A DNA stretch of 64,000 nucleotides from UBA935 sp031556725 (GTDB lineage Bacteria; Bacillota; Clostridia; Lachnospirales; Lachnospiraceae). Positions 24,897 to 34,763 of the stretch are shown piece by piece. The notes under the pieces were generated by a model. It searched no databases, was not told the origin of the DNA, and saw only the letters and a list, made by a program, of their open reading frames with translations. The first letter of the stretch is position 1, and each line of letters begins with the position of its first letter. The stretch spans positions 1 through 64,000 of the forward strand of contig JAVBSL010000003.1 in NCBI GenBank assembly GCA_031556725.1, in the 5' to 3' direction. The translations under genes and the position numbers were made by a program.

Positions 24897-25781
24897 ATGG
24901 ATAAAAAAATCAGATTCAGCGGAAGGCTGATGAAAATAGTTATCTACCTGGTCCTTTCCCTGCTGGCACTCTGTATTGCCGTTCCGGTGGCATGGGTGTT
25001 TATGGCAAGTATCAAGGGTGACAGTGAATTTTACGGAAACCCGTGGGCACTGCCCCAGGGAATTCACCTTGAAAATTTTGCCAATGCATGGAATGAAGCC
25101 CGGATGGGTGAATTCTTTTTGAACTCGGTATTTGTGACCGTTTTGGCAATTGTCATATTATTGGTGGTGGCATTGCCGGCAGCCTATGTATTATCCCGCT
25201 TTTATTTTAAAGGCCGAAAATTCTTTAATATTATGTTTATGGCCGGTTTGTTTATCAATATGAACTATATTGTGGTGCCTATATTCCTGATGTTCGTAGA
25301 TGCGGACAAGGTGGCCAAGACAATTTTGGGCACACCGTTTTTCATGAATAACCTTATTATTTTGGCGCTGGTTTATGCATCCACAGCACTGCCTTTTACC
25401 ATCTATCTTTTGTCCGGTTATTTTGCGACGCTGCCAAAAGATTATGAGGAGGCATCCTATGTGGATGGGGGCAGTTATTTTGCCACGATGGTCAGGATTA
25501 TCCTGCCGATGGCGCAACCCAGTATTGTAACGGTGATATTGTTTAATTTTCTTTCATTTTGGAATGAATACATTTTGTCGATGACATTGCTGACCACCCC
25601 TAACGGAGCCAGAACGCTGCCGGTGGGATTGATGAACCTGATGAAAGCGCAAAATGCCGCCGCTCATTATGGACAGATGTATGCCGGACTGGTCATCGTT
25701 ATGTTACCGGCATTGATTCTTTACATTTTTGTCCAAAAGAAGCTGACCAAGGGTATGACCCTGGGCGGACTGAAAGGATAG
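24897..25781 (+). CDS. CUT1 sugar ABC permease, second subunit
   Basis: 294 residues, six helices, EAA-loop YEEASYVDGGSYFATM, ending in KGMTLGGLKG as in MalG-like subunits. It starts 14 bp after the first permease behind GCGGGAGGCGG. No ATPase is encoded in the operon, implying a shared MsmX-type ATPase. Confidence 0.88.
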   Translation: MDKKIRFSGRLMKIVIYLVLSLLALCIAVPVAWVFMASIKGDSEFYGNPWALPQGIHLENFANAWNEARMGEFFLNSVFVTVLAIVILLVVALPAAYVLSRFYFKGRKFFNIMFMAGLFINMNYIVVPIFLMFVDADKVAKTILGTPFFMNNLIILALVYASTALPFTIYLLSGYFATLPKDYEEASYVDGGSYFATMVRIILPMAQPSIVTVILFNFLSFWNEYILSMTLLTTPNGARTLPVGLMNLMKAQNAAAHYGQMYAGLVIVMLPALILYIFVQKKLTKGMTLGGLKG

Positions 25782-25806
25782 GCAGGTTTGAAAGGAGTGT
25801 GGCATA

Positions 25807-26004
25807 ATGATGAACGAATATACCATTAAGAAAATAAAGGGTGTGCTGGCCGCCGTCTGGTTCCTGTTTTGCCTCTGGCTGGTGATCGACGGGCAGAAAA
25901 CGGTGGGATTAACCTCGCTGGGGAAAATGCTTTCGGGTCTTGCCGGGATTTTAGTGCTGCTGTATCTTTATAATCGCAGTTTTAACAAGTCTGACAGACA
26001 CTGA
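25807..26004 (+). CDS. Small membrane protein of sugar ABC operon (DUF6903-like)
   Basis: 65 residues with two hydrophobic helices (about 12-29 and 39-55) around the conserved-looking VIDGQKTVGLTSLGKML, then a charged tail. Its size, the GQK-x-G and GLAG-LYLYNR pattern, and its position between permeases and catabolic genes match what I recall of DUF6903. Function unknown. It may be a transporter accessory subunit. Confidence 0.65.
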   Translation: MMNEYTIKKIKGVLAAVWFLFCLWLVIDGQKTVGLTSLGKMLSGLAGILVLLYLYNRSFNKSDRH

Positions 26005-26030
26005 GGCGAAAAGCAAAAATTTAAAGGAAT

Positions 26031-28220
26031 ATGGATAATAATACAATGAAGACAATCAACAAAAATAAAGGGCGGGTAACCATTCCCACTGATATGGATA
26101 TCATTCCGCAGACTCTGAAGATACTGAAAAAGTGGGGAGCAGATGCGATCCGGGACTGTGACGGAACAGAATTTCCGGTGGCATTGAAAGACAGCGGGGC
26201 TAAAATTTATGCAACCTATTATACCACCCGGAAAGATAATGAATGGGCTAAAGCCAATCCCGATGAGATACAGCAATGCTATATTATGACCGGTTTTCAT
26301 ACCGCCCAGGGGAAGGTGCTTTCGATTCGGCTGCTGGAAGGAATCAGCGAGCAGCTCTTACAGGTGAATAGCTGCGATGACAATAAACGCTGGTGGGAGG
26401 TAATCGACCGGACCACCGGAGAGGTTGTTTCCCCCAATGACTGGCATTATCATGCTGCATCCGGAATGGTGACCATCGGTGCGGCAAAGCTCTTCCACGA
26501 ATATACGGTGAGTTTTCTGGCTTATCTGATCTGGGATCCGGTGCATATGTATAATGCCGTGATAAATGACTGGCAGGACTTTGAACCTCAGATGACCTTT
26601 GATGTACGTCAGCCGAAAACCAAAGCCTTTTCCATGAATCGCTTAAGAAAATTCCTGATGGAGAACCCCCATGTGGACGTGGTCAGGTTTACCACCTTTT
26701 TTCATCAGTTTACTTTGGTTTTTGACGATCTGAAACGGGAAAAATATGTGGATTGGTATGGTTATTCCGCTTCGGTAAGTCCTTATATTTTAGAGCAGTT
26801 TGAAAAAGAGGTTGGGTACCGGTTCCGGGCGGAGTATATTATCGATCAGGGCTACTATAATAATCAGTATCGTATTCCTTCAAAGGAATATAAAGACTTT
26901 ATGGCCTTTCAAAGACGGGAAGTGGCAAAGCTTGCCAGGGAAATGGTGGATATCACCCATGAATTCGGAAAAGAGGCGATGATGTTCCTTGGTGACCATT
27001 TTATCGGAATGGAACCCTATATGGAGGAATTTGCATCGATTGGTCTGGATGCGGTGGTAGGCAGTGTGGGAAATGGCAGTACTTTACGTTTAATCAGTGA
27101 TATCAAAGGCATCAAATATACCGAAGGCCGCTTCCTGCCGTACTTTTTTCCGGACACTTTTCATGAAGGCGGTGATCCGGCCAAGGAGGCAAAAGAAAAC
27201 TGGATCTGCGCCCGCCGGGCCATTCTGCGGAGCCCCATCGACCGTATCGGTTATGGCGGGTACCTGAAGCTGGCACTGGATTTTCCGGATTTTGTAACAT
27301 ATGTGGAAGAGGTTTGCAATGAGTTTCGGACTTTTTATAATAATGTGAAGGGAGCAAAGCCCTTCTGTTTTAAAAGAGCAGCCGTTTTGAACTGCTGGGG
27401 TAAAGCCCGTTCCTGGGGTTGCCATATGGTTCATCATGCTCTGTATCAGAAACAGAATTACAGCTATGCCGGGGTGATCGAGGCCCTCTCCGGTGCACCT
27501 TTTGAGGTTTCTTTTATCAGTTTTGACGATATCATTGCCAATCCCCATATTCTGGATGAAATCGATGTCCTGCTTAATATCGGCGATGCCGGCACTGCTC
27601 ATACCGGTGGGGAATACTGGGCCAACAAGACCATCATCGAAGCGGTTCGTGGGTTTATTGCCCGGGGCGGAGGCTTTATCGGTGTGGGTGAGCCTTCGGC
27701 ATATCAGTGGCAGGGCCGTTTTCTGCAGCTTGGCAAAGCATTAGGAGTAGAAAAAGAAACCGGCTTTACGTTAGGTTATGACAAATACAATTGGCAGGAA
27801 GTGAAACATTTCATTACCGCAGAAACCGACGGTAAGATTGATTTCGGTGAGGCGGCAAGAGGAATTTATGCTTTTGCGGACGCTTCCGTCCTGGTCCAGC
27901 AGGAAAAAGAAGTCCGGCTGGCGGTCAATGAGTTTGGAAAAGGGCGGACGGTTTATTTAGGAGGACTGCCCTACAGTGCCGAAAATGCCAGGCTGCTGCA
28001 CCGTGCCATACTGTGGTGTACTCAAGGGGAGGAGCAGCTTTATCAATGGTTTTCTCAAAATCCGGCGGTAGATGTTCATGCTTATCCTGACAGCGGCAGA
28101 TATTGTGTCTGCAACAATTCTTATGAACCTCAGAGCACCACTGTCTATAACGGCAGCGGCAGCAGCTTTACAGTGGAATTAGCCGGCGGTGAACTTTGCT
28201 GGTATCCTATCAAAGATTAA
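26031..28220 (+). CDS. 1,3-beta-galactosyl-N-acetylhexosamine phosphorylase (GH112)
   Basis: 729 residues, the usual length for GH112. The order of conserved blocks fits lacto-N-biose/galacto-N-biose phosphorylase: KWGADAIRDCDGTEFP near 34-49, WYGYSASVSP near 242, and MMFLGDHFIGMEPY with Asp322 as the probable general acid (by analogy to Asp313 of the Bifidobacterium enzyme). The enzyme splits Gal-beta-1,3-GlcNAc or -GalNAc with phosphate to galactose 1-phosphate and N-acetylhexosamine, in the cytoplasm after import. A C-terminal beta-rich domain carries GGGFIGVGEPSA-type strands. Which of the two disaccharides is preferred cannot be read reliably here. Confidence 0.9.
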   Translation: MDNNTMKTINKNKGRVTIPTDMDIIPQTLKILKKWGADAIRDCDGTEFPVALKDSGAKIYATYYTTRKDNEWAKANPDEIQQCYIMTGFHTAQGKVLSIRLLEGISEQLLQVNSCDDNKRWWEVIDRTTGEVVSPNDWHYHAASGMVTIGAAKLFHEYTVSFLAYLIWDPVHMYNAVINDWQDFEPQMTFDVRQPKTKAFSMNRLRKFLMENPHVDVVRFTTFFHQFTLVFDDLKREKYVDWYGYSASVSPYILEQFEKEVGYRFRAEYIIDQGYYNNQYRIPSKEYKDFMAFQRREVAKLAREMVDITHEFGKEAMMFLGDHFIGMEPYMEEFASIGLDAVVGSVGNGSTLRLISDIKGIKYTEGRFLPYFFPDTFHEGGDPAKEAKENWICARRAILRSPIDRIGYGGYLKLALDFPDFVTYVEEVCNEFRTFYNNVKGAKPFCFKRAAVLNCWGKARSWGCHMVHHALYQKQNYSYAGVIEALSGAPFEVSFISFDDIIANPHILDEIDVLLNIGDAGTAHTGGEYWANKTIIEAVRGFIARGGGFIGVGEPSAYQWQGRFLQLGKALGVEKETGFTLGYDKYNWQEVKHFITAETDGKIDFGEAARGIYAFADASVLVQQEKEVRLAVNEFGKGRTVYLGGLPYSAENARLLHRAILWCTQGEEQLYQWFSQNPAVDVHAYPDSGRYCVCNNSYEPQSTTVYNGSGSSFTVELAGGELCWYPIKD

Positions 28221-28232
28221 AGGAACAAAGGT

Positions 28233-30773
28233 ATGCGTTATACAGGCAAATATACAGAACAGATTTCTTTTCCGCTGGGTGGGATCGGAACGGGATGTAT
28301 CGGACTTTCCGGCAGCGGCAGGCTGGTGGACTGGGAGATTTTCGGAGCCCCCAATAAACGCAGTGATAACGGTTACAGTCACTTTGCGGTCAAAGCAGAA
28401 AAAGCGGGCAAGGTGACCGATGCCCGTATCTTGAACTCGGACCTGCCGGCACCCTATATGGGCGATCAGAAAAGCGGCGGTATCCATTCCGGATTCGGTT
28501 TCGGACCCAATGCATCGACCATGGCGGGGTTTCCTCATTTTTATTCACTGGAATTCACAGGAGAATTTCCGATTGCCGGAATCAACTTTCGGGATAGTGG
28601 CTTTCCGGGTCAGATCAGCCTTACCGCTTTTAACCCTTTTATCCCGATGGATAGTCGGAATTCCGGAATTCCGGCCGCTTTCTTTGAATTTGAGATCCAT
28701 AATGATACGGCGGATGATTTGGAATATACGATTGCTTTTGCTGTTCAGAACCCGGTCGGCAAAAAGGCGGTCCGCAATCATTTTATAAAGAAAAAAAACC
28801 GGAATTTTCTATGTCTGGAGTGTAATGAATTTCCAGGTGATGACTACCGATACGGCAATCTTTGTCTGGCAACCGATCAAAGAACAGTAAGCTTTCAGGA
28901 ATACTGGTATCGGGGCGGCTGGAATGATGGAATTGAGACCTATTGGCATGATTTCACTACTGACAGAAAATTTAGAAACAGGAGCTATGAGGGTGAAAAG
29001 AGCGGTGCTGCGCAGGATCAATATGATACCGGGGTATTGGCCGCACACTTACCGGTAAGACAGAAGGAAAGCCGAAAGGTAAGGTTTGTACTGGCCTGGT
29101 ATTTTCCCAATATGGCCAAAAGCTGGGACACGGTATATCAAAATAAAAGCATGGCCCAGGTGCCGGTCTGGAAAAATTACTATGCCACGCAGTATTCCTC
29201 ATCATGGGACTGTGCGGAGTATAGTCTGAAGGAATTTGACAGTCTGTTTGCCCAGACGTTTGCTTTTAAACAGGCATTGCATACCAGCACTATGCCAAAA
29301 GAGGCGGTGGATGCCATATCGGCTAATCTTTCCACCCTGAAGTCGCCGGCCGTACTGTGTCTGCCGGAAGGTTCTTTTTACGGTTTCGAGGGCTGCATCG
29401 ATCATTTCGGATGTTGTGAGGGAAGCTGCCAGCATGTGTGGAATTATGCTTATGCATTGCCCTTTTTATTTCCTGACCTACAGCGTTCGGTACTGGAGCG
29501 GGAGTTTGATTACAGTATGCGGGATGACGGGCGGATGGGCTTTCGCCTGCAATTGCCTTTGGGAAGTCCGCCTCAGGAGTTCCATGCCTGTGTGGATGGG
29601 CAGATGGGGGCGGTAATCAGAGCCTATCGGGAATGGAAGATCAGCGGTGACAACAGATGGCTGGTCCGGTACTGGCCGAAGGTAAAACTGGCATTAGAGT
29701 ATGCCTGGGCGGAGACCAATGAAGACAAATGGGACATCGGGAAAACCGGAGTTATTACCGGCAGGCAGCATCATACGCTGGATATGGAACTGTTCGGAGC
29801 CAACTCATGGCTGGAGGGGTTTTATCTTTGTGCCTTAAAAGCTGCTGCTGAAATGGCAGAAGCAATGGGCGAGACAGATAAACAGCAGGAATATTTAAGC
29901 CTCTATCTGCGGGGCAAAGAGTGGACTGACAAAAATCTTTTTCAGGGAGAGTATTACGGACAAAAGATAGATTACCGGGAGAAAGCCCTGTTGGAGCCTT
30001 ATAGAGGTTATCGTGGTGAAAATGAAGGTGATATACTGGAAACCTACTGGAACAGTGAAGCCGGTGAAATCAAATATCAGTTGGGTGAAGGATGTTTGAT
30101 CGATCAGGTAATCGGACAATGGCATGCTGATAACTGCGGGCTTGGGGAGATATTTGATCCGGAACAGGCCAAAAAGGCATTGGGGAGTATTTATCGCAAT
30201 AATTATATCAGCAATATGCGTGAATTTGCAAATCCCTGGAGATTGTACTGCTTAAATGATGAGGGCGGAGTGATTATGTGCAGCTGGCCGAAAGGAAAGA
30301 AAAAGCCGGTTATTCCGATTACTTATAATTCCGAGACAATGAATGGCTTTGAGTATCAGGTTGCCTGCCATATGCTGCGGGCAGGTATGGAGGCGGAGGC
30401 GGAGGAAATCGTCGCAGCTGTCCGCCAAAGATATGACGGTTATAAACGCAATCCCTATAATGAGATCGAGTGTGGCAGTAACTATGCCCGAAGTATGGCA
30501 AGCTATGGTCTGCTGCTTGCTTACAGTGGGTTTCAATACGATATGATTAGAAAACATATGGGTTTTTATCCGGTGAATGAAGAAGGCCGGTTTTTCTGGA
30601 GCATTTGTCAGGCTTGGGGAACGGTGGAGATTGACAAAAAAGGCGTAAAGCTGCAGGTGCTGTTCGGCAAGCTTACTCTTAAGAGCTTTTCCTGTTCGGC
30701 ATTTGCCGGTCAGGTGGTCTGCCTGGACCGGCAAATATCCGCAAATGAATATTTGTATTTGTCTTTTACTTAA
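28233..30773 (+). CDS. GH116-like glycoside hydrolase (GBA2/DUF608 type)
   Basis: 846 residues. The N-terminal beta-sandwich carries FPLGGIGTGCIGLSGSG, the start signature of bile-acid beta-glucosidase (GBA2)-type proteins. The C-terminal (alpha/alpha)6 barrel shows HVWNYAYALPFLFPDL, DGRMGFRLQLPLG and HHTLDMELFGANSWL, whose Asp corresponds to the region of the predicted acid/base. No signal peptide, so it acts in the cytoplasm on imported sugars. GH116 enzymes are retaining beta-glucosidases, -xylosidases or N-acetylglucosaminidases. In this operon, cleavage of a beta-linked GlcNAc or Gal unit is plausible but unproven. Its stop overlaps the convergent kinase gene by 4 bp. Confidence 0.78.
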   Translation: MRYTGKYTEQISFPLGGIGTGCIGLSGSGRLVDWEIFGAPNKRSDNGYSHFAVKAEKAGKVTDARILNSDLPAPYMGDQKSGGIHSGFGFGPNASTMAGFPHFYSLEFTGEFPIAGINFRDSGFPGQISLTAFNPFIPMDSRNSGIPAAFFEFEIHNDTADDLEYTIAFAVQNPVGKKAVRNHFIKKKNRNFLCLECNEFPGDDYRYGNLCLATDQRTVSFQEYWYRGGWNDGIETYWHDFTTDRKFRNRSYEGEKSGAAQDQYDTGVLAAHLPVRQKESRKVRFVLAWYFPNMAKSWDTVYQNKSMAQVPVWKNYYATQYSSSWDCAEYSLKEFDSLFAQTFAFKQALHTSTMPKEAVDAISANLSTLKSPAVLCLPEGSFYGFEGCIDHFGCCEGSCQHVWNYAYALPFLFPDLQRSVLEREFDYSMRDDGRMGFRLQLPLGSPPQEFHACVDGQMGAVIRAYREWKISGDNRWLVRYWPKVKLALEYAWAETNEDKWDIGKTGVITGRQHHTLDMELFGANSWLEGFYLCALKAAAEMAEAMGETDKQQEYLSLYLRGKEWTDKNLFQGEYYGQKIDYREKALLEPYRGYRGENEGDILETYWNSEAGEIKYQLGEGCLIDQVIGQWHADNCGLGEIFDPEQAKKALGSIYRNNYISNMREFANPWRLYCLNDEGGVIMCSWPKGKKKPVIPITYNSETMNGFEYQVACHMLRAGMEAEAEEIVAAVRQRYDGYKRNPYNEIECGSNYARSMASYGLLLAYSGFQYDMIRKHMGFYPVNEEGRFFWSICQAWGTVEIDKKGVKLQVLFGKLTLKSFSCSAFAGQVVCLDRQISANEYLYLSFT

Positions 30774-31873
30774 AACAGATTTTCGGTAATTTTCTGCATG
30801 ATTTCCCATTTATCTTCCATATCCTTCAGTAATTGGATTTGGGTCCTGGCGCGGTCCAGGTTATGCTGTTGGTAATGAATTTTATAATATATATCACCTT
30901 CCAGATAATCGGCCAGAAAACGAAGGGCCTGCTCATAGGTCATGGTCAGAGCTCCCAGGGGAAGCATTTCTATTTCTGTTTTGGTAAGGCTGCCGCCGCA
31001 GCCCTCAACGAAGCCTTTGACATAAAGTTCATACAGGTCAAGGTTAAGACTGATTTTATTAAGATCGGTTTCATCTTCGGCACCGGTGCTTGCACCGAAG
31101 CGGATGGCATCGCCGAAATCATGAGCCGATAAACCGGGCATAATAGTATCCAGGTCAATGACACAGATGGCTTTGCCGGTAGCGGTATCCACCATGATAT
31201 TGTTTAGCTTGGTATCATTATGGGTGACTCTGATGGGAAGCTCACCGTTTTTTTTCATCGTACACAATTTCCTGGCAAGTTCTGCTCTTTCTTTTAAAAA
31301 AACAATCTCGGATTTTACCTGTGCGGCTCTTCTTGCTTTATCTTCCAGACATGCTTTCAAAAAGTAATCATAACGGGCTTCCGTATCATGAAATCCCTGA
31401 ATCGTTTCATGAAGGGTTTTGGCCGGGTAGTCAGCCAGCATTTTCTGGAAATGTCCGAAAGCAACCGCACAGGCATAGAAATCTTCCGGTTTTTCTACTG
31501 CTTCATAGCAGAAAGCATCTTCAATAAATTGATAAGCCCGCCAATAATCCCCTTCCGGGTCGCGGTAGCACGGTTTTGCTCCGTCACAGGGGATGACATT
31601 TAAAGTCTCCCGGTCGGGATTGCCGCCGTTTTCGATAATTTTGCCCCGTAGAAAGGAAGTCACCCGAATTACATTTTCCATGAGCAGCATTGGATCTTTA
31701 AAAATATTGTGATTTATTTTTTGCAGGATAGCCCTGCTTTTTTTACCGTCTGCGGACTCCAGATTTATCAGATAAGTATCATTTATATGTCCGTTTCCGA
31801 AAGGATTAAAAGAAACTACCCGGCCCGGAAATTCAAAATGTTGAATTATTGCTATCATTCTGTCGTTATTCAT
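30770..31873 (-). CDS. N-acetylhexosamine 1-kinase-like phosphotransferase
   Basis: 367 residues of the aminoglycoside-phosphotransferase (APH/choline kinase) fold. It has the catalytic HNDTKLNNIM (Brenner-type HxDxxxxN) followed by VIDLDTIMPG for Mg/ATP binding, as in NahK/LnpB of bifidobacteria. NahK phosphorylates GlcNAc or GalNAc at C1, using the hexosamine released by the GH112 enzyme next door. It is on the opposite strand, converging on the GH116-like gene with a 4-bp overlap, so it needs its own promoter upstream in 31874-31990. A role as another sugar kinase of this fold cannot be excluded. Confidence 0.82.
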   Translation of the reverse strand: MNNDRMIAIIQHFEFPGRVVSFNPFGNGHINDTYLINLESADGKKSRAILQKINHNIFKDPMLLMENVIRVTSFLRGKIIENGGNPDRETLNVIPCDGAKPCYRDPEGDYWRAYQFIEDAFCYEAVEKPEDFYACAVAFGHFQKMLADYPAKTLHETIQGFHDTEARYDYFLKACLEDKARRAAQVKSEIVFLKERAELARKLCTMKKNGELPIRVTHNDTKLNNIMVDTATGKAICVIDLDTIMPGLSAHDFGDAIRFGASTGAEDETDLNKISLNLDLYELYVKGFVEGCGGSLTKTEIEMLPLGALTMTYEQALRFLADYLEGDIYYKIHYQQHNLDRARTQIQLLKDMEDKWEIMQKITENLF

Positions 31874-32020
31874 GCTTCTGCCTCCATAGTTTGGGAATAA
31901 ACTGTATAGCTTTATTTTATATTAAGCAAGAAATAAATTCTTTATACAATCAAGTATGAAAATTGTACGATTTACCTGAAGGTTCAGATATGAAGATGAG
32001 TGAAGGTGAAGCTCAAGTAA

Positions 32021-32755
32021 TTATTTCATTGTTTGCTGTATTCTGGCTGATATGAGATAAAACAGGAATATGATAGGAAGGCAGATACCGGTTATGAGCA
32101 GGGCATATTCTCCAAATCCTTCATGACCGCTTTGAAAGGCCCGGTTTAAAAAAGGGATTCCCAGGGCAATGAAAAAATACCAAAATAGCGGCGGTACATA
32201 TAATCCGATATTTGATTTGGCACCGGCACAATCTTTTTTCCGAAAAAGTGCTTCGATTGCAAAATAAACTACACATAACGAGGTAAAATAAACAACAATT
32301 CCGATTATAGTATGAAGTTTATCCGGAGTCAGCCATCCTCTGTAAATACCTGAATTTTCCAGCAAAATTGGAAGATAAATGGCAATCGTGATGCGAATAC
32401 CGTTGACAAAAATTGTGAACAGGCAGGAAAAGCCAATACTGAAGGCAATCCAGCCAAACCCTTTTTTCAAGGTTTTCATACGATGAACAAAGGAAAAAAT
32501 CAGGGTGGCAATGGTAATGAGCATAAATTGGATCCCTGAGCATGAAGGCGCAATAATAAAACGGAAGGAATGATTCACATATCCGATTCCCGGTTCATTT
32601 TCAAAAGGTATTCCGCTTAAGACTCTGACCCACCAGGCGGTGGGGGCCAGAATCCATGCAAGCTCATCATTGCCGGCGCGGCTGTAAAAGAACTTAAGGC
32701 CTAAAACAACGGCGAATCCAATCAGATAGAAAATATTAGTTTTGCTGCGTGCCAT
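32021..32755 (-). CDS. Exosortase (XrtK-like), partner of VIT/vWA protein
   Basis: 244 residues with about seven membrane helices. The exosortase catalytic triad is in place: Cys72 in PSCSGIQF, Arg121 in NGIRITIA and His148 in DKLHTIIGI. Exosortases are membrane cysteine transpeptidase-like enzymes that cut proteins with a Pro/Glu-helix-basic C-terminal signal. They are best known from Gram-negative bacteria, but a few small subfamilies occur elsewhere. The ATG overlaps the 3' end of the VIT/vWA gene by 20 bp, so enzyme and substrate are translated together. Assignment to subfamily K rests on length and the VIT partner and is tentative. Confidence 0.82.
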   Translation of the reverse strand: MARSKTNIFYLIGFAVVLGLKFFYSRAGNDELAWILAPTAWWVRVLSGIPFENEPGIGYVNHSFRFIIAPSCSGIQFMLITIATLIFSFVHRMKTLKKGFGWIAFSIGFSCLFTIFVNGIRITIAIYLPILLENSGIYRGWLTPDKLHTIIGIVVYFTSLCVVYFAIEALFRKKDCAGAKSNIGLYVPPLFWYFFIALGIPFLNRAFQSGHEGFGEYALLITGICLPIIFLFYLISARIQQTMK

Positions 32756-34763
32756 TACGTACTCCTTTGACAGTAAATAGTCGTTTTGATATAAAAGCCA
32801 TAAGGATAATAGCTAATACAATAATCAGGGATTCAGGCTCCGAACCGGTGGTATATCCCATACCCACAGCAAGATTGGATACTTGCGAAGGCAGCGGCAG
32901 CGGCTGGTCTACATCAGTGGCTTGCCCGTCAGGATTGCGCACGATATCCAGGACGGCAATAAAGGATGTATAGGGGGTCATCATACTATACTTAAGCCCG
33001 ATGTCTGTAATTTTTTTCTTAACATCTTCTTCTCCATCAGAAAGGCCGTAATCCGTAAGGCTATCAATCATGGTACGTGCCCATAAATAGCGGATGGCGC
33101 CATTGGTTTCAAGAGGTGTAACATCGGAGACAGAAATATCCTGAACATAATTCCCGCTGGCTGTTTTACCGGATATTTGGATGGTTCCTGTGGGTTCGCC
33201 ACGCCATTTTCCGAAAAGAACAATAGGTCTTTGGGCAAAAAGAGTGGGAATGTGGAAGGGCTCCATGTCATAAACTTCAAAACCATCGTAGGTTACATGA
33301 ATATCAGTCAAAATCGGCGCCTGCACATAGGTACGAAAGCGTTCGGCAGTACTTGCGGCATCTTCGGCATCGGTTACGATGAAGGACTCGCCCAAACCGG
33401 CCTTGGCAACACCATCAATCAAATAACGGTTAACGGAGGTTCCGATCCCAAAGGAAAAGAAATTAGTCGTACCAAGGTTTTTATTGATCAGTTCAAAGAT
33501 TTCTTTTTCACCGGAGATATAGCCATCGGTAATCGTAATGATACTGCGGGAAAATTGTTCATCGGTAGGAAGGCTGATGGCATTTCCAAGAGCAGGGGCT
33601 AATTCTGTTCCGCCGCCGCCCTCTTGACGGTCAATCAGATCAATGGCACTTTTGATATTTCTGGCAGTGGCAGGTATGGAAGCGGGAGCCATTTGCTCTG
33701 AGGCACCGGCAAATAATATTAAGTTAAAGCGGTCTGTTTGCTTCAGGTTAGAGACCAGGTTGCGGATCAGCTCTTTGGCAGTATCCAGGGGATATCCGCT
33801 CATGGAACCGGATACATCCAAAACAAATATGTATTCTCTGGGGGGTATTTCTTCCGGCTCATATCGCTCAGGAGGCTGTACCATCAGCATAAAGAAATTC
33901 TCTTCGGCACCGGTATCTAACATCAGGCCGCTGTGAATTTCTCCGCCGGTGAGCTTATAATCCAGGATAAAATCCCGGTCGCCGGCAAAATCGCCGGGGT
34001 CGGAAAGGGTAATCTGGGCAGCGGATACATCGGTCCAGGCAATGTCGATCTTATGGGACTTGGTAGTAAGGCCGGTAATCGGCACACCGGCAGAAAGATT
34101 GACTGTTATGTCATATTTATCCCCGGCTTTTTCGCCTTCCTGTAGGTAAGGTGTTGCCACGAACTGATTGGAATCGGCAGTGGCATCTGTGCTTGGACTG
34201 GCATAGCGGGGACCCACAACGGTGGGAAAAACAAACTGATATGTACCCTCGGTGGGAATGATCAATTCACTGTAATGCAATTCAATATTAACAGTGTCTC
34301 CGGGCAGGACGTTGGCAACATCCATGGTAAACACATTAGGCCGCTGCTGTTCCAGTAGGGAGGCGCTTTTTCCTTCGCTTTTTGCCTCTTCAAATTCCTG
34401 CTTGGCCGCTTCTTTTTCTTTAATTTGGGCAGTGACAATCTGATTGCCGATCTGTATTTTCATTCCATGAATGGAAACATTTGCGGATGCCGGAAAAACA
34501 TAGCTGGCATTGATGGGATTGGTTCCTTCGTTGGCATACGTTTGGACAACGAAAGTTTCCGCAATGCTGCCATTGATATTAGTTGTTACTTTTGTTTCTT
34601 TTAAAAAAAACCGATCAACCGAAGGATCTGCGTCTTTGATAAAAAAATACGGTGCAAGAGTTGTGTCACCGTTGCTGTCACTGCCTTCTTCCGCATAAGC
34701 AGTAAGAGAGAATGCAAAGAAAATAAGTGTTGTAAAAAGGATGCATAAGTAATTTTTTTTCAT
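32736..34763 (-). CDS. Exported VIT and vWA domain protein with exosortase sorting signal
   Basis: 675 residues from ATG 34763 (GAGGTGGG upstream). Signal peptide 1-24 (ending TAYA), VIT domain about 40-165, vWA domain about 305-480 with the metal-ion site DVSGSMSG, and a beta-rich C-terminal part. The last 40 residues form a tripartite tail: SEPES, a hydrophobic helix (LIIVLAIILMAFI) and a basic end (SKRLFTVKGVR). This is an exosortase-type signal rather than LPXTG. VIT-vWA proteins resemble inter-alpha-trypsin inhibitor heavy chains and bind ligands through a metal ion. It is likely surface displayed after exosortase processing. Confidence 0.88.
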   Translation of the reverse strand: MKKNYLCILFTTLIFFAFSLTAYAEEGSDSNGDTTLAPYFFIKDADPSVDRFFLKETKVTTNINGSIAETFVVQTYANEGTNPINASYVFPASANVSIHGMKIQIGNQIVTAQIKEKEAAKQEFEEAKSEGKSASLLEQQRPNVFTMDVANVLPGDTVNIELHYSELIIPTEGTYQFVFPTVVGPRYASPSTDATADSNQFVATPYLQEGEKAGDKYDITVNLSAGVPITGLTTKSHKIDIAWTDVSAAQITLSDPGDFAGDRDFILDYKLTGGEIHSGLMLDTGAEENFFMLMVQPPERYEPEEIPPREYIFVLDVSGSMSGYPLDTAKELIRNLVSNLKQTDRFNLILFAGASEQMAPASIPATARNIKSAIDLIDRQEGGGGTELAPALGNAISLPTDEQFSRSIITITDGYISGEKEIFELINKNLGTTNFFSFGIGTSVNRYLIDGVAKAGLGESFIVTDAEDAASTAERFRTYVQAPILTDIHVTYDGFEVYDMEPFHIPTLFAQRPIVLFGKWRGEPTGTIQISGKTASGNYVQDISVSDVTPLETNGAIRYLWARTMIDSLTDYGLSDGEEDVKKKITDIGLKYSMMTPYTSFIAVLDIVRNPDGQATDVDQPLPLPSQVSNLAVGMGYTTGSEPESLIIVLAIILMAFISKRLFTVKGVRNGTQQN

